A stretch of DNA of 64,000 nucleotides, taken from positions 64,941,501-65,005,500 of the forward strand of contig NC_069369.1 in NCBI RefSeq assembly GCF_021730395.1, written 5' to 3'. Of this stretch, positions 33,495 to 44,089 are shown piece after piece. Every line of letters starts with the position of its first letter. Position 1 is the first letter of the stretch. The position numbers were made by a program, and so were the translations under genes. Under the pieces are notes generated by a model. The model was not told the origin of the DNA, searched no databases, and saw only the letters and a program-made list of their open reading frames with translations. Origin of the DNA: Mercenaria mercenaria. Taxonomy: Eukaryota; Mollusca; Bivalvia; Venerida; Veneridae.

Positions 33495-33551
33495 ATTTTA
33501 AATTGTCCGGCATTAGTTGGTTCGGACCGAGGATTAAAGGTCAAATGGGGT
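33495..33551. repeat. Right terminal inverted repeat of the virus-like element
   Basis: Counterpart of 22,803-22,858, in opposite orientation. Confidence 0.9.
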
Positions 33552-33684
33552 CAGATGTTTCAAAACCATCATATTCCTATACTACTAACCTAAACTTGAT
33601 ACATGTAGGTATATTACCATAAAATATAAATAAAATAGAAACAACATTCGCAGACAACTAACTGGGACACTGGGACCCTCAATA

Positions 33685-33687
33685 CCC

Positions 33688-33718
<31 letters not shown>

Positions 33719-33737
33719 CCACACACACCCACACACC
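33685..33737. repeat. Poly-C run followed by (CA)n
   Basis: About 19 C then ACACAC repeats, just outside the right end of the virus-like element. Confidence 0.95.
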
Positions 33738-34149
33738 TACATGTAAACGATACCAATCGGGGATGTAAGTTATAAACCTACTTAGTGGGTGGGAATTTCT
33801 TTATTACTGCACCTACAGTTATCATATTTCTATCAACTCTTATTCTTATCATCTTTAAATTATCCGAGGCTTATTATTAGCTATCTTCAATAGTTAAGCA
33901 ATGAGATTTTTCACATTCAAAACGGGGCATTTTAAAACCAACTGAGGTGAGTGTATAACAAACGGATGTTTGTGTATAGACGAAATGTGGAATTGTGTGT
34001 TTCAACAAAACGGGGAATTAGTGTAAAGACTAAATGAGGTACAAGTGTATAACTAAACGGGTGCATGTGTATAGTTGAAACGAGGAACTAGCTATTAAAC
34101 TAATATATGCGGAATCACTTTTTGCATAACGTGTATATGAGTAAGTCAA

Positions 34150-34397
34150 TCAAGGAATTTGATTTGATTTGACGGGTTTAATGCTCGTTTTAGTATTCAG
34201 TTATGTCAGACGGTCAGTTTACTCAACAATAGTTCCTGGGAACATCCAGTAATAGTCTCCCAACCTCCGTAAGAAACTGACAGCTTTCTTACAAAAAGAG
34301 ACATGGTCGGGAGCAGGACTCGAACCAATGCCCGTTAATCAGTGAGAGCTTACGGTGATTTTATATCAGCGACCCTAACCACCCAAGCACAGAGGCG
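34150..34397 (-). mobile_element. tRNA-derived SINE, different family
   Basis: Minus-strand head with TGGGTGGTTAGGGTCGCTGA near 34,385 (A box) and TGGTTCGAGTCC near 34,327 (B box). The body differs from the SINEs at 14,968 and 20,035, and the 3' part ends near a TTTGACGGGTTTAATG stretch. Confidence 0.75.
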
Positions 34398-34399
34398 GT

Positions 34400-35215
34400 C
34401 AGCAATCGGAGAAATTCTATATTCTGTTTGTAAGCGGTACGTCAATCCTTTCAAAATTCAACTAAAGTTGCCTATGTCAAATGTTTACATTAAAATTATT
34501 GTTTTAAGAAGACATAAAACGATCGAAGAACAAGCCAGATACATGATGCAGAAACACAATATATCACAAAAAATGTATCTGGTTATATCAACTTTTTATT
34601 TCAATCAAAAGCATTACTTACAAAAGCGGTTGAACTTCGATATTAAGTGAATATTGTATACTATAGTCCCCACTTATGTTTTAACTAAATTGCTAAGCAG
34701 ACAATTTCTCCTTCAATTCCGTCTAAATCAAAGAACCGATTTACAGACGCAATATTGTGAACGAACATTCTACCCTTTGCAGAAGAATACTATTCGTTCC
34801 AAAGACAGTAATTACTGAATGTGATTGAAAGTACATTAAAATAGTATTAAGAATCAAAACATATAAGTGGTTCCTATAACTAAAGAATGATTCTGCTTGA
34901 GGAAATCACCCGTATCCGAGCACACTAAAGATAAACATACAACGGTCCGATCGGATTTAAGTTCATATGTTTTTCACTTTTTTTGCGCTCCTATCTTTGA
35001 AATGTTATATTATTATAATGAGTACATTGTATAAATTATAATGATTAAAGCTTTAGATAGTGCCAGTTGCTATTTAATCATGGTTAGTTTAAAAAAGAAA
35101 AAGTATTACAAAATAGTAAAATAAAGTGACGACCGCAGAGTAGGACATAAACCCATGACCCGTACGGATAATGTTTCACTACCTGCTTACGAATGAAGGT
35201 AAAATCTCTTAAATT
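34400..35215. other. No gene seen
   Basis: A plus-strand frame near 34,342-34,650 begins inside the SINE and lacks any recognisable domain. Confidence 0.5.
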
Positions 35216-35221
35216 TAAGAC

Positions 35222-35835
35222 GAAACAAGAAATATCTTTAAAAATGATGGTCGGCGAATTGTAATAACGAAAGAAGTTTATGAATTTTTCATCTAACATT
35301 CATCTTTCATCTAACATTTTTCAAATTGCAAAACTAAACACCGCACTTTAACAATTTAAATGGTTCTCTTTTAATTTTTCGCAAAGGTTTCGTAGGGTTG
35401 CAATTTTGTTTCGTTTATCCTTTATCGGGACCACTATAGCTAAAAGTAGATATGCCTTTCTTCGCAATAAACACTAAAATGTAATGGATTTTTATCAACT
35501 CGATGTGTAACAATATCGTAAGGTTTCCTGCCATTTTGTTACAAATGGGGATTGGGACCAATTTAGCTAAAAATATAAACACGTTTAATGACCTCTTCTC
35601 ATGAACCGCTTCATGAATCTTCATCAAACTACTGCTGTAATTATTCGTCTAAGGATAAACGAAACAAAATTGCAACCCTACGAAACCTTTGCGAAAAATT
35701 AAAAGAGAACCATTTAAATTGTTAAAGTGCGGTGTTTAGTTTTGCAATTTGAAAAATGTTAGATGAAAAATTCATAAACTTCTTTCCTTATTACAATTCG
35801 CCGACCATCATTTTTAAAGATATTTCTTGTTTCGC
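35222..35835. repeat. Foldback with ~190 bp arms and ~230 bp spacer
   Basis: The left arm 35,222-35,422 starts CGAAACAAGAAATATC and the right arm 35,650-35,835 ends GATATTTCTTGTTTCG. The arms are nearly identical over GCAAAGGTTTCGTAGGGTTG. The left arm has an extra ~18 bp duplication of CATCTTTCATCTAAC. The spacer holds a degenerate internal repeat of GGGACCANTWTAGCTAAAA. Confidence 0.9.
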
Positions 35836-35839
35836 TCTT

Positions 35840-36540
35840 CTTTCCCCCAAACTACCCAAATTCAATGCTACCACAATACTCATACGATGTGATATATTAT
35901 TGAATTAATAAAAATGATTAGCAATTGAGTGAGGTCGTCCCCTTCCATTAAACAAAATTTCTTAAAACGCAGTTTTGATCAAATTTAACCGTTAAAACAA
36001 AAACAACATCACGTTCAGATAACTGTATGCCATATCTATACTTATGCCTATCTTGAATCGTCGTACAATACAATAATTTCTGACATGTACATATGAGCCT
36101 ATATGCTTTGTTGAAACATTTTTACATCATAGATTTCAACACATTGCGATTGCTGAAACAAAATCAGTGCGAAAATAGCATAAAAATCCTGTGTTAAGAT
36201 AATTGCATGAGTTAGGTACTGTATGATATAGGTTTTATAATTTTCACGTGTTCTTAATCAGTATTTTAATTTGTACTGGAGTCAGATCCTCTAATGCTTT
36301 TCTTTGATGTGTAGTAAATAATATCAATCAGTTAATGTACAAATGTTGTTGTTTTATTTTTCCAAATAATGAAACTGTATTAAAATTCTCTGGCTTTGCT
36401 GTATAATTACTGTTGAATTTACATAGGTAATTGCATTATGAGCTGATTATATGAACATCTTTGGAGGTAATACTACATTTATTTTTTCAAATGCAGCACG
36501 GTAATTCAAAAGGAATTAGTATATTTCAGCACCGCGCTTG
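35840..36540. other. No gene seen
   Basis: AT-rich sequence with no supported feature. Confidence 0.5.
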
Positions 36541-36544
36541 AAGT

Positions 36545-36775
36545 TTAATGTTAGTTAAATGCAATGAATATACATAAAATGTATATATAAAATGTATATT
36601 TTGAGTAGTGTTCCTGTATATTATTATATTCTCAGTTTAACATTAACAAGATTATTATTAAGTTGAAAGTTTGTTAAATGCGATGAATATACATAAAATG
36701 TATATATAGAATGTATATATTTTGAGGTTTGTTCCTGTATATCATACTATTCTCAGTTTAACATTAACATTGTCA
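36545..36775. repeat. Direct repeat, two ~120 bp copies
   Basis: GATGAATATACATAAAATGT-like start, TATATATTTTGAG, then GTTCCTGTATAT and TTCTCAGTTTAACATTAACA, present at ~36,560-36,650 and ~36,680-36,770. Confidence 0.85.
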
Positions 36776-36779
36776 AATC

Positions 36780-37355
36780 AAGTCATTAATATAGAAATAA
36801 AAGCGCATAACACAATAAGCCAGAAAAGATATGCGGTAACATAAATATATAATACTGTCTTATGAACGTTAAAAGATATTTAATTGGTAATTGATGAATT
36901 AATCAACATACATTGTATCTCACACACAAACAGAATTTTACATCAGTGTGTATCTTTCTCCATTTACTGCAGTTCCCCAGTTTACCTGTATATACAACTC
37001 GTAGTACATACACACAAAGGTTTAAAATATATTCACTAATTTAACATATGTTTTCATCATTATAAGCTCATGAGTGAAAAGATTACATGTATGTGTGTGA
37101 CCAGAACCGGCGTACCGGGGAATAAATTTCTATAGCTCAGAATAAGCTCAAATTTCGAGAGATGACTAATTTGAAGGTCAGGAATAACGTGGTATTGTTA
37201 AAATGAACTGGAGAATTCCCCGGTTCGAGGCGTATCCCCAGTACGTTGGTGTGTATTCATACGAAATTGCATAGTTGGCAGCGTTTACAAACATGTCTGA
37301 ATAAATGGGGAAAAACATAAACTGAGTTTGTGCTTACCCAAAATTTATTTTTCCC
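36780..37355. other. No gene seen
   Basis: Unassigned DNA upstream of the LINE. ACCGGCGTACCGGGG at ~37,106 and CCCCAGTACGTTGG at ~37,227 mark weak inverted similarity only. Confidence 0.4.
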
Positions 37356-37359
37356 TTAA

Positions 37360-39155
37360 CAGTGTTAGAAAACCCACCAGATAATTATTTTTCAGAACTA
37401 ACTAGATGCCTCTCCTCATTTCTTTGGGACGGAAAACCAGACACAATATCTCGAAAAACAATTATAAAAGATTATAAGGATGGTGGTTTAAAAATGATTG
37501 ATGTGCAAGCATTTGTAAATGCAATAAAAGATAGCTGGGCGAAACGAATTTTAAACTCAGACAATAAAGGTGCTTGGAAAACATCTTATTTAATGGAAAT
37601 TAATAAACTCGGTGGAAAAATGCTTTTTAAATACAACTTCATGTACTCCGATATTACTTCTAAAATCAAGAATACCTTCCTAAAGACGTTATCACAAGTT
37701 GGTCTAATATTAATTTTGAAAAGAATATTAAAAACGTATCCACAGAAATTATATGGAATACAATGTAATTCATAGATCAAAATATCAGGCAAAACAATTT
37801 TCTATAAAACATGGTTGGAGAAAGGGGTAAAGATGATCAAAGATTTGTATAGCTATGAAAACAAACGATTCTACAAATTTGAGGAATTTCAAACTCTTTA
37901 TGGAATTGAAAATAGATATTATCTTCATTACCATTCCCTCCTCTGCCTTGAAAGAAAAAATAATGTCAGAAACGGTAAATGAAACATGAGAGAAACATAC
38001 TACTATGTTTCTATTAATAAAATCATGCAATTGAAAAAACCTAACAAACTCTTGTACAACAAATATTTAGAAAACAATAAAAACAATAAAATCGTAACAG
38101 CAGAACAAAAATGGAACGAATGTTTTATAAGTTAAATAGGAAGAGTATCTATATGATACCCTTTAAGACTACTGTTGAGGCTAAGTTGAGAATATTTCAA
38201 TATAAATATGTTTTGCGGAGTATTCCTATCAACAAATTTCTCCATAAATGTAACATTTCTCAGTCCAGTCTCTGAGACTTTTGTAACATTACAACATTTG
38301 TTCTGGGATTGTACATATATTCAAAATTTTTGGTCAAACTTATTGTACTTTCTTTCACAACATAATTTGAATATCGATTTAAACTTCCATAGTTTTCAAC
38401 ATCCCTCAAGCTCAAAAACGTTGTTTAGTTAATTATAAGATAATTTTAGCAAAATACTTTATTTTCAAAAATAAATTAATGTATACTGTCCCTAGATTTG
38501 AGAACTTTTTAACCCTTAGCCTGCTGCAGGCGAATTTAACAGCCTTTGCAAACAGCTTGGAACCAGATCAGACGCCGATTAAATCGGCGTCTGATCAGGT
38601 TCCAAGCTGTTTGCTACTCTGACAATATTTTTTCCAATTTTAGAGCAAACTGAATGAACTTTACAATTTTAGCAGACGACATTTCCAGCAGACGACAATT
38701 TATCTAGCATGCTAAAGGTTAATATTCCTTCAAGAAAGAAAATATTTAGAAAAACACATTGTAACAGTAAAAGGAAAACTTTCTTCACATAACATGAAAT
38801 GGGGTCATATAGAGCTGTGAGAGTAGATGTAGGTTTGTTGGCAAATTGATTGAAGAAATTTTTTAAGCATAACCTCCATTTATTTCATTCACTATGTAAC
38901 TTTTTTTCAAATATTAGTATCTTAAAAAAAGCAACCTTCCGTAAGCAGTACATGCTAAGATCAAGAATACATCTCTTTACTAATAATTTGTTGTTTTTTT
39001 TTCAGCTTGAAAAGATATCTCTGCATTTAACTTACATATGAATCTTTGACTGATATTCCTTGTTTACATGTTGTATTGTATAAATTGATGTACTGTTTTA
39101 CATGGAATGGAAAATAAACGGGTTATCACTAGATAACTAAAAAGAAAAAGAAATG
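37360..39155 (+). mobile_element. Tx1/L1-like LINE, 5'-truncated and decayed
   Basis: The opening frame (37,362-37,775) reads LSSFLWDGKPDTISRKTIIK then DYKDGGLKMIDV and SWAKRILN, which is the conserved region after the reverse transcriptase core in Tx1-like L1 elements. Further on, TTVEAKLRIFQYKYVLRSIP (38,168) and ATLQHLFWDCTYIQNFW-like sequence (~38,285-38,330) give the C-terminal zinc-knuckle region. The frame is broken by several stops and shifts from ~37,775 on. A MITE is inserted at 38,509-38,722. The 3' end is near an A-rich stretch at 39,137-39,160. No endonuclease or RT catalytic region is present, so it is a 3' fragment of about 1.8 kb. Confidence 0.8.
38509..38722. repeat. piggyBac-type MITE nested in the LINE
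   Basis: Starts TTAACCCTTAGCCTGCTG and ends AGCATGCTAAAGGTTAA, with TTAA at both borders. The interior has a perfect palindrome, GATCAGACGCCGATTTAATC and its complement, near 38,575. It shares terminal sequence with the MITEs at 13,486 and 60,131 but has a different core. Confidence 0.85.
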
Positions 39156-39159
39156 AAAC

Positions 39160-39555
39160 AAGGTCTACAGACATGGTTACTGAGCTATTTACATCTACAT
39201 CTTTGAGATATACATCTTAAGTCATATTTTAAACGGAAGAATTTTCTGTATCAAGCCGCACAGCAACTGAGATACGCCGATACCGTAAAAGGGAAATATT
39301 TCTTCGGTTAAGAACGAGTGGGTACTTCTCGGTATTTGACGGATGCCATACATTACCTACAAATTTGTATCACATATTTGATGCCGTGGGATTGAAATTA
39401 AGCCATTACATAATTCTGACATTCCTGTATTTGTAAAGGTATCTTGGTGTAACTGCTTTAGTGATCAGTCAATTGTCTTACCGATTAAGGACATAGCTGT
39501 CTAATAAAGCATTCAGTGTCATTTTGTGTGTTTTAACAATTTGTCTGTTACAACG
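39160..39555. other. 3' flank of the first B-box/propeller gene
   Basis: No coding frame. It presumably holds the 3' UTR on the minus strand, but no clear AATAAA was found on that strand close to the stop. Confidence 0.4.
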
Positions 39556-39559
39556 AACG

Positions 39560-41629
39560 TTATTTTCGAGTAATATTAAGAGCACAAATAGACCTGCCAC
39601 TGTTTCGGGTAACTACAAATCTGTTCAGTTTTGTGTTACATGATATTCCGTTTATATCCGTCGAAAAATATAGGTTTGTTTTATTAATGAGATGTCCATA
39701 CTTTGAGAGAATATGAAGAATGCCGTAGGACTCCAAAACATAAACGTTACTGTCAGTATCAACGTAAACGCCATTGGGAGACATGATACTGTATTTGTAT
39801 ACTTCTTTTCCATTTGCTGTGAAACAATGCAGGGAGTTTGACTTCTTGCAACACTGAAGAAAATATCTTTCTGATTCCGATTCTTTTGGACTGAAAGATG
39901 CAATATGAAAGGCATCAAACTTGGGCGATATCATTTTGATTTCCCGCAGTACTTTTCCTTCCCTAGAATAAACACTCATGTACCAAGATCCGGTGCCATC
40001 GCGCATAGAAACAAGCAGACTATTGTTGTCAATAGTACAAATTCCTTTTGGGTGATACCTTGTTTGAATACTTTTTACCCACTTGAATTCGTTCTCGGTT
40101 GAAATTAGAGCTACTTTGAATGTGGATTGTAAACAAACTGCAATACAAGAATCATCTAAGACTGACACGTTACCAGGTTGCTTGCTTAAAACAAATTGAT
40201 TGTTGTAAGTAAAATTTTCATTCAGAATTATAAGTCTTGATCCTTTAATATCTGACAGTACCAGACGTCCATCGTGCAAAGTAGCCACACCTTCTGCGAC
40301 AGGTTGCTTCCCGTCAGGTGTTGGTATAGTAACATAAGACACCGGTAGTATCACCTGGATATTACAAGCGCTGTTGCTACTTAATAATCCCTGTTTAATC
40401 ATAGTGTCTGATGTCTTAGTACTCGCCGGGCTACGTGATGTCGATTGGTTGGTTTTCGTACTCTCCGGGCTGTGTGATGTGGATTGGTTGGTCGTCGTAC
40501 TATCCGGGCTGTGTGATGTCGATTTGTTGGTTACTTCATTGTCAATGTCTCCTTTATATGAGTTGTTATCAAATATGTCTATTTTCTCTGCAGTTACAAC
40601 AGATGTTGAGTGACTGGTTATTCCAACGCTTTTGGCAGCATTATCTGGGTTACCATCAGAAATGCCATGCGGCACTGTAGCTTTCAATATTTCATTGCTT
40701 CCAGTTTCATTTTCGTTTGGAACAACCAAGTGTTTTATACTGTCAAGAAATGTACTTCTGCCTGTTTCCAGTTTTTGTTGAGCATGAATAGCTAAAATGT
40801 TTTCTTCAGTGTCACATTTTAAGAGTGGTACCCGATCTTCAATAAAAGAGTTTAATGTTGGAGCTATTAGCAAAGACTGTTTCTTGATATTTGTAATTGT
40901 ACTGCTGGAACTGGAATTTAATTCGTCAAGTTGTTCCGTAATAGATAGTGCACACCGGAAAAAATCAGCACCAGAGCCACTTTGTATTACTGTTTTGAGC
41001 ATCTCTTTATTATTCTCGGCTGTCTTGCGTGTCTCTGTTGATTTCTTTTCAAGTTCATCTAATGCTGAAATTTGTTGTTCAACCATTTTAGAAAGTTCCA
41101 TTTTAACCCGTTTTTCGTACTTCTCAAATATTTCAATGATCTTGATTTTAGTACGAACTAAATATTTAGTCAGATCTGTTTCTCTATCTATACAGGATAT
41201 TTTTGCATCTACAATTTTAGATTCATTACGTTTGCACCTGTCAATGACATTATCTAAGTCCCGTTCTATTTGAGGATGATATTGATCGACGAGAAATTCT
41301 CTAGCAGTTGTTATATCAATAATGGATTTACAACCAGACTTTTGTGCGAGCAGCAAGCATGTGCTACACATTAAGTGACTGTGGTCCACGCAAAAGAAAT
41401 CAAGCGGTTTATCAAAATGATCACTGCATCTCTGAAATTTGTCCAAATCCTGACATATCTTTAAATCTTTATTCAAGTCTGTGATAATAATAAGCAAATG
41501 GGTCCTTGTTGCTTTACTACTTCTGTGAACGTCAGCACATTCTTTGCACTGCGGCTCCTGGCACGTCTTACAAAACTGAACAGCTTTTATGTCAGTATTT
41601 CGAAATTTGCAAGGTCCACATAACTCCAT
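39560..41629 (-). CDS. B-box/coiled-coil/beta-propeller protein (TRIM-like without RING), 689 aa
   Basis: A single open frame. Residues ~4-44 form one B-box-type zinc finger (C4, C7, C20, C23, C28, C31, H35, H44). Residues ~68-102 form a second (C68, H71, C80, C88, C91). Both are followed by a helical coiled-coil region to ~235. A Ser/Thr-rich linker at ~360-400 contains three copies of a 13-residue repeat like NQSTSHSPESTKT. Residues ~425-689 read as a six-bladed NHL-like propeller (repeated LDDSCIAVCL, YFLQCC, GVYVDTDSNVYVLESYG). There is no RING, so ubiquitin ligase activity is not expected from this chain alone. In bivalves this architecture is a large expanded family, often called TRIM45/TRIM56/TRIM71-like in automatic annotation, with proposed roles in innate immunity; the role of this copy is unknown. 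A close paralogue follows at 49,540. Confidence 0.92.
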   Translation of the reverse strand: MELCGPCKFRNTDIKAVQFCKTCQEPQCKECADVHRSSKATRTHLLIIITDLNKDLKICQDLDKFQRCSDHFDKPLDFFCVDHSHLMCSTCLLLAQKSGCKSIIDITTAREFLVDQYHPQIERDLDNVIDRCKRNESKIVDAKISCIDRETDLTKYLVRTKIKIIEIFEKYEKRVKMELSKMVEQQISALDELEKKSTETRKTAENNKEMLKTVIQSGSGADFFRCALSITEQLDELNSSSSSTITNIKKQSLLIAPTLNSFIEDRVPLLKCDTEENILAIHAQQKLETGRSTFLDSIKHLVVPNENETGSNEILKATVPHGISDGNPDNAAKSVGITSHSTSVVTAEKIDIFDNNSYKGDIDNEVTNKSTSHSPDSTTTNQSTSHSPESTKTNQSTSRSPASTKTSDTMIKQGLLSSNSACNIQVILPVSYVTIPTPDGKQPVAEGVATLHDGRLVLSDIKGSRLIILNENFTYNNQFVLSKQPGNVSVLDDSCIAVCLQSTFKVALISTENEFKWVKSIQTRYHPKGICTIDNNSLLVSMRDGTGSWYMSVYSREGKVLREIKMISPKFDAFHIASFSPKESESERYFLQCCKKSNSLHCFTANGKEVYKYSIMSPNGVYVDTDSNVYVLESYGILHILSKYGHLINKTNLYFSTDINGISCNTKLNRFVVTRNSGRSICALNITRK

Positions 41630-41634
41630 AATAG

Positions 41635-42260
41635 GGATTCTTCCACTCTAGAATGTGTTGGAGTATTTAATACGATATGTATATCCAATGCTTGTTAATG
41701 TTCACAATCGAAGAGCTGAGATGTCAATGTAGAATCACAAAACAAGTTAGAAGAAGAAAAACGTAAACGATCTGTTCACAGTTCTTTTCCATTGTATGCG
41801 CATCAACTACATTGTATTTCTGAACCATTCAACAGGTCTTGACATTACCTGAAAGCATAAAAATGACATGCATGTTAAAAATAAAACTGACTGATAGCGT
41901 CACATTTAAATTTTATACAAAACTGATAAATTATATCATGAATACCCAATCTTGACCAGTGTAAACATCCGTTCACTTTATTAGATAAGAGAGTAAGTAA
42001 ATTTAAATTAATTTGATACCACAGTTTTGAATGTTGATAATTTTTGATAAATAATTTATTATATTTTATTCCCAATGGGCACGTAACAACAGGTTAAGTG
42101 AAAATAAAATTTATCCTACTATGTGAATCCTATACACACGCAAAAGCAACAGATCGTACTAAAGTGTGAACTCATTACGCGCATATACTCAGTGACCTTC
42201 CTGAAGTATTCTTGAAATATAGATGGGTAGTGATGAGACAATGCAAAAATCCACATCAAT
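41635..42260. other. 5' flank of the first B-box gene
   Basis: No convincing exon. It is presumed promoter and 5' UTR sequence for the minus-strand gene; no core promoter element stands out. Confidence 0.4.
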
Positions 42261-42266
42261 CCCTCA

Positions 42267-42300
42267 CCCCCCCCCCCCCCCCCCCCCCACCCCCCACACA
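42267..42300. repeat. Poly-C run
   Basis: CACCCCCC... of about 30 bases with an A interruption, abutting the MITE that follows. It is likely replication- or assembly-unstable. Confidence 0.9.
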
Positions 42301-42306
42301 CAAACC

Positions 42307-42520
42307 CCGAGAAAATCAACATAGTGCATTTGCGACCAGCAAGGATCCAGACCAGACTGCGCATCAGGATCCATGCTGTTCGCTAACAGTTTCTCAAATT
42401 GCAATAGGCCTTGAAAGCGAACAGCGTGGATCCTGACCAGACTGTGCGGATGCGCAGGCTGGTCTGGATCCATGCTGATCGCAAATGCACTATGTTAGAG
42501 TTTTCTCATGGTGCGGCTCA
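42307..42520. repeat. Hairpin MITE family 1, copy 5
   Basis: The left end (CCGAGAAAATCAACATAGTG) lacks the outer ~10 bases of the family, being fused to the poly-C run. The right end TTTTCTCATGGTGCGGCTCA is complete. Confidence 0.9.
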
Positions 42521-42524
42521 GTTA

Positions 42525-44085
42525 TGCATGTGTTTTTTTATTAACTGCACAATGATATCAAGATTAAACATTCATAGCAATAATCATTTTTATTTTTTTT
42601 TTCTTCAATTCTTCACTCTGCAAACGTCGCTTCTTTTATTGTTTAATTGCACTTAGTAAAGGTTAAGCCTTTTGTTAGCTTATCAGCATATGCCATATCT
42701 TCGAACTTAGTCTTGCATTTCTAAAAAAATTATTTAAATCAATAAAACAAATTAAAGGGATCATTTTTACTTTTATAGATAGGTGATTTTAAGTACTTGA
42801 AATGGATTAGGGTTTTAAAGAGGCTAATGTACTGAATTACTTTATCGGAATATATCGTTGTTGTTTTTTTTTTCATTTTTCTGATATAAAGAAATGGGCT
42901 TGGTGCATGACGGGACATTTTGCCTCGTATACAACATTGTTTATAGAGCCTTTTTCTCATTGTCTGATCTTTTACAACCTTTTTTACAACCTTTTCAGTG
43001 ATAATAATAGCATGTTTTGTTATCAAAGGTCCAAGTGTATTATGTTGCACATAAAATGTATGTACCGACCACGTAACCTTAACAGTTCATGTGCAATATT
43101 AAATATAGTGCTTTTCTAACCATGTAAGTTTTTAAGATAAAAAAAATTAAAGCATTATGGACCTTTACAGAAAGTATCTTTCTCATGACAACCGCAAAAT
43201 GACGAATGAGAAATAAAGAATATTCAAACCCTTTTCAAGAAACAAAGTTTTCGTATTTTAAATGTAAGTCAGCGGGAAAAACTTAATAATATATTTATTA
43301 AAACGTATAGGACAGCAACGGAGTTGTTTTGCTCTTATATTACTTGTGTACGCTTGTTTCGTATTTTATACTTTTTTGACTTATTCATTGTGTTAAGAAT
43401 GGCGTCCTAAGTGGTGATTGCCACTGAACGTTCTACAAAGGTACCCAGATTTGATCCTTTATGTCTTACTTGGTCAATATATTGTTGTGCACATCTATAT
43501 CGTGTACACATTCGCACATACGCTGCACAAGGGACCATTCTAAAGGCCTGCGTTAGCGTATCGAAATTTTTTATGTTGGATCTACGATCATGTTCTTATT
43601 ATCAAAAGATCCATGGAAGATAATTGAGACTATAAAATGGAATTTAAACTAAAATATATGAGAAGATCCTTTAGAAGCATAGAAAGCAAATAACAGCAGT
43701 CACGTTTTGACCGGGTGTGTTCATGAGAGGTAATGAAATGCACCCCTCACGCCCCCTAGCGCAGGTTTATGTGGAACTCTTTTATTCAGAACACTCACAG
43801 AACACTATGGTCTAAAAACAAATGAAAATATCAAAACACTGAGTGAAAGTACGTGGAGACCTTTAAAGCCGCAACAACCTAGTTTGTTTTCATACGGATA
43901 GTTGGTATTCCAAAGGAAACTTATTGCCCGCTACTTGTTGCAAACTTACGAAACAGACTTTATATAAGGCTTATCTCTAGATACGCAATCATATGCCATC
44001 ACTGCCTTTAACAGCACCTGATGCAATCGTATTTTGCTCATATGGTTGTAGTTAAATATCATAGACAGCATCAGTTAGATAGGGC
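42525..44085. other. No gene seen
   Basis: AT-rich, with T-runs near 42,590 and 42,862. Short frames on both strands lack support. Confidence 0.5.
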
Positions 44086-44089
44086 TAAC

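Larger units (their letters stand above)
22803..33551. mobile_element. Fossil Polinton/adintovirus-like element without recognisable polymerase or integrase
   Basis: The ends are inverted repeats of ~57 bp: ACCCCATTTGAC at 22,803 and its counterpart GTCAAATGGGGT ending at 33,551, sharing GGTCCGAACCAACTAATG with four substitutions and one indel between the arms. Inside lies a virus-type morphogenesis set: one gene on the left, a minus-strand block (24.3-29.2 kb), and a plus-strand block (29.3-32.1 kb) from a divergent promoter region. It is 10.7 kb, shorter than the 15-20 kb usual for Polintons. I found no family B DNA polymerase, retroviral-type integrase or tyrosine recombinase. AT content is high and most frames are open. 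I judge it a relatively recent but inactive copy with a handful of breaks. No clear target duplication is visible. Confidence 0.85.

Noticed and set aside
40374-41273. Plus-strand frames opposite the first B-box gene
   Set aside because: Antisense shadows of an intact, domain-bearing minus-strand gene.
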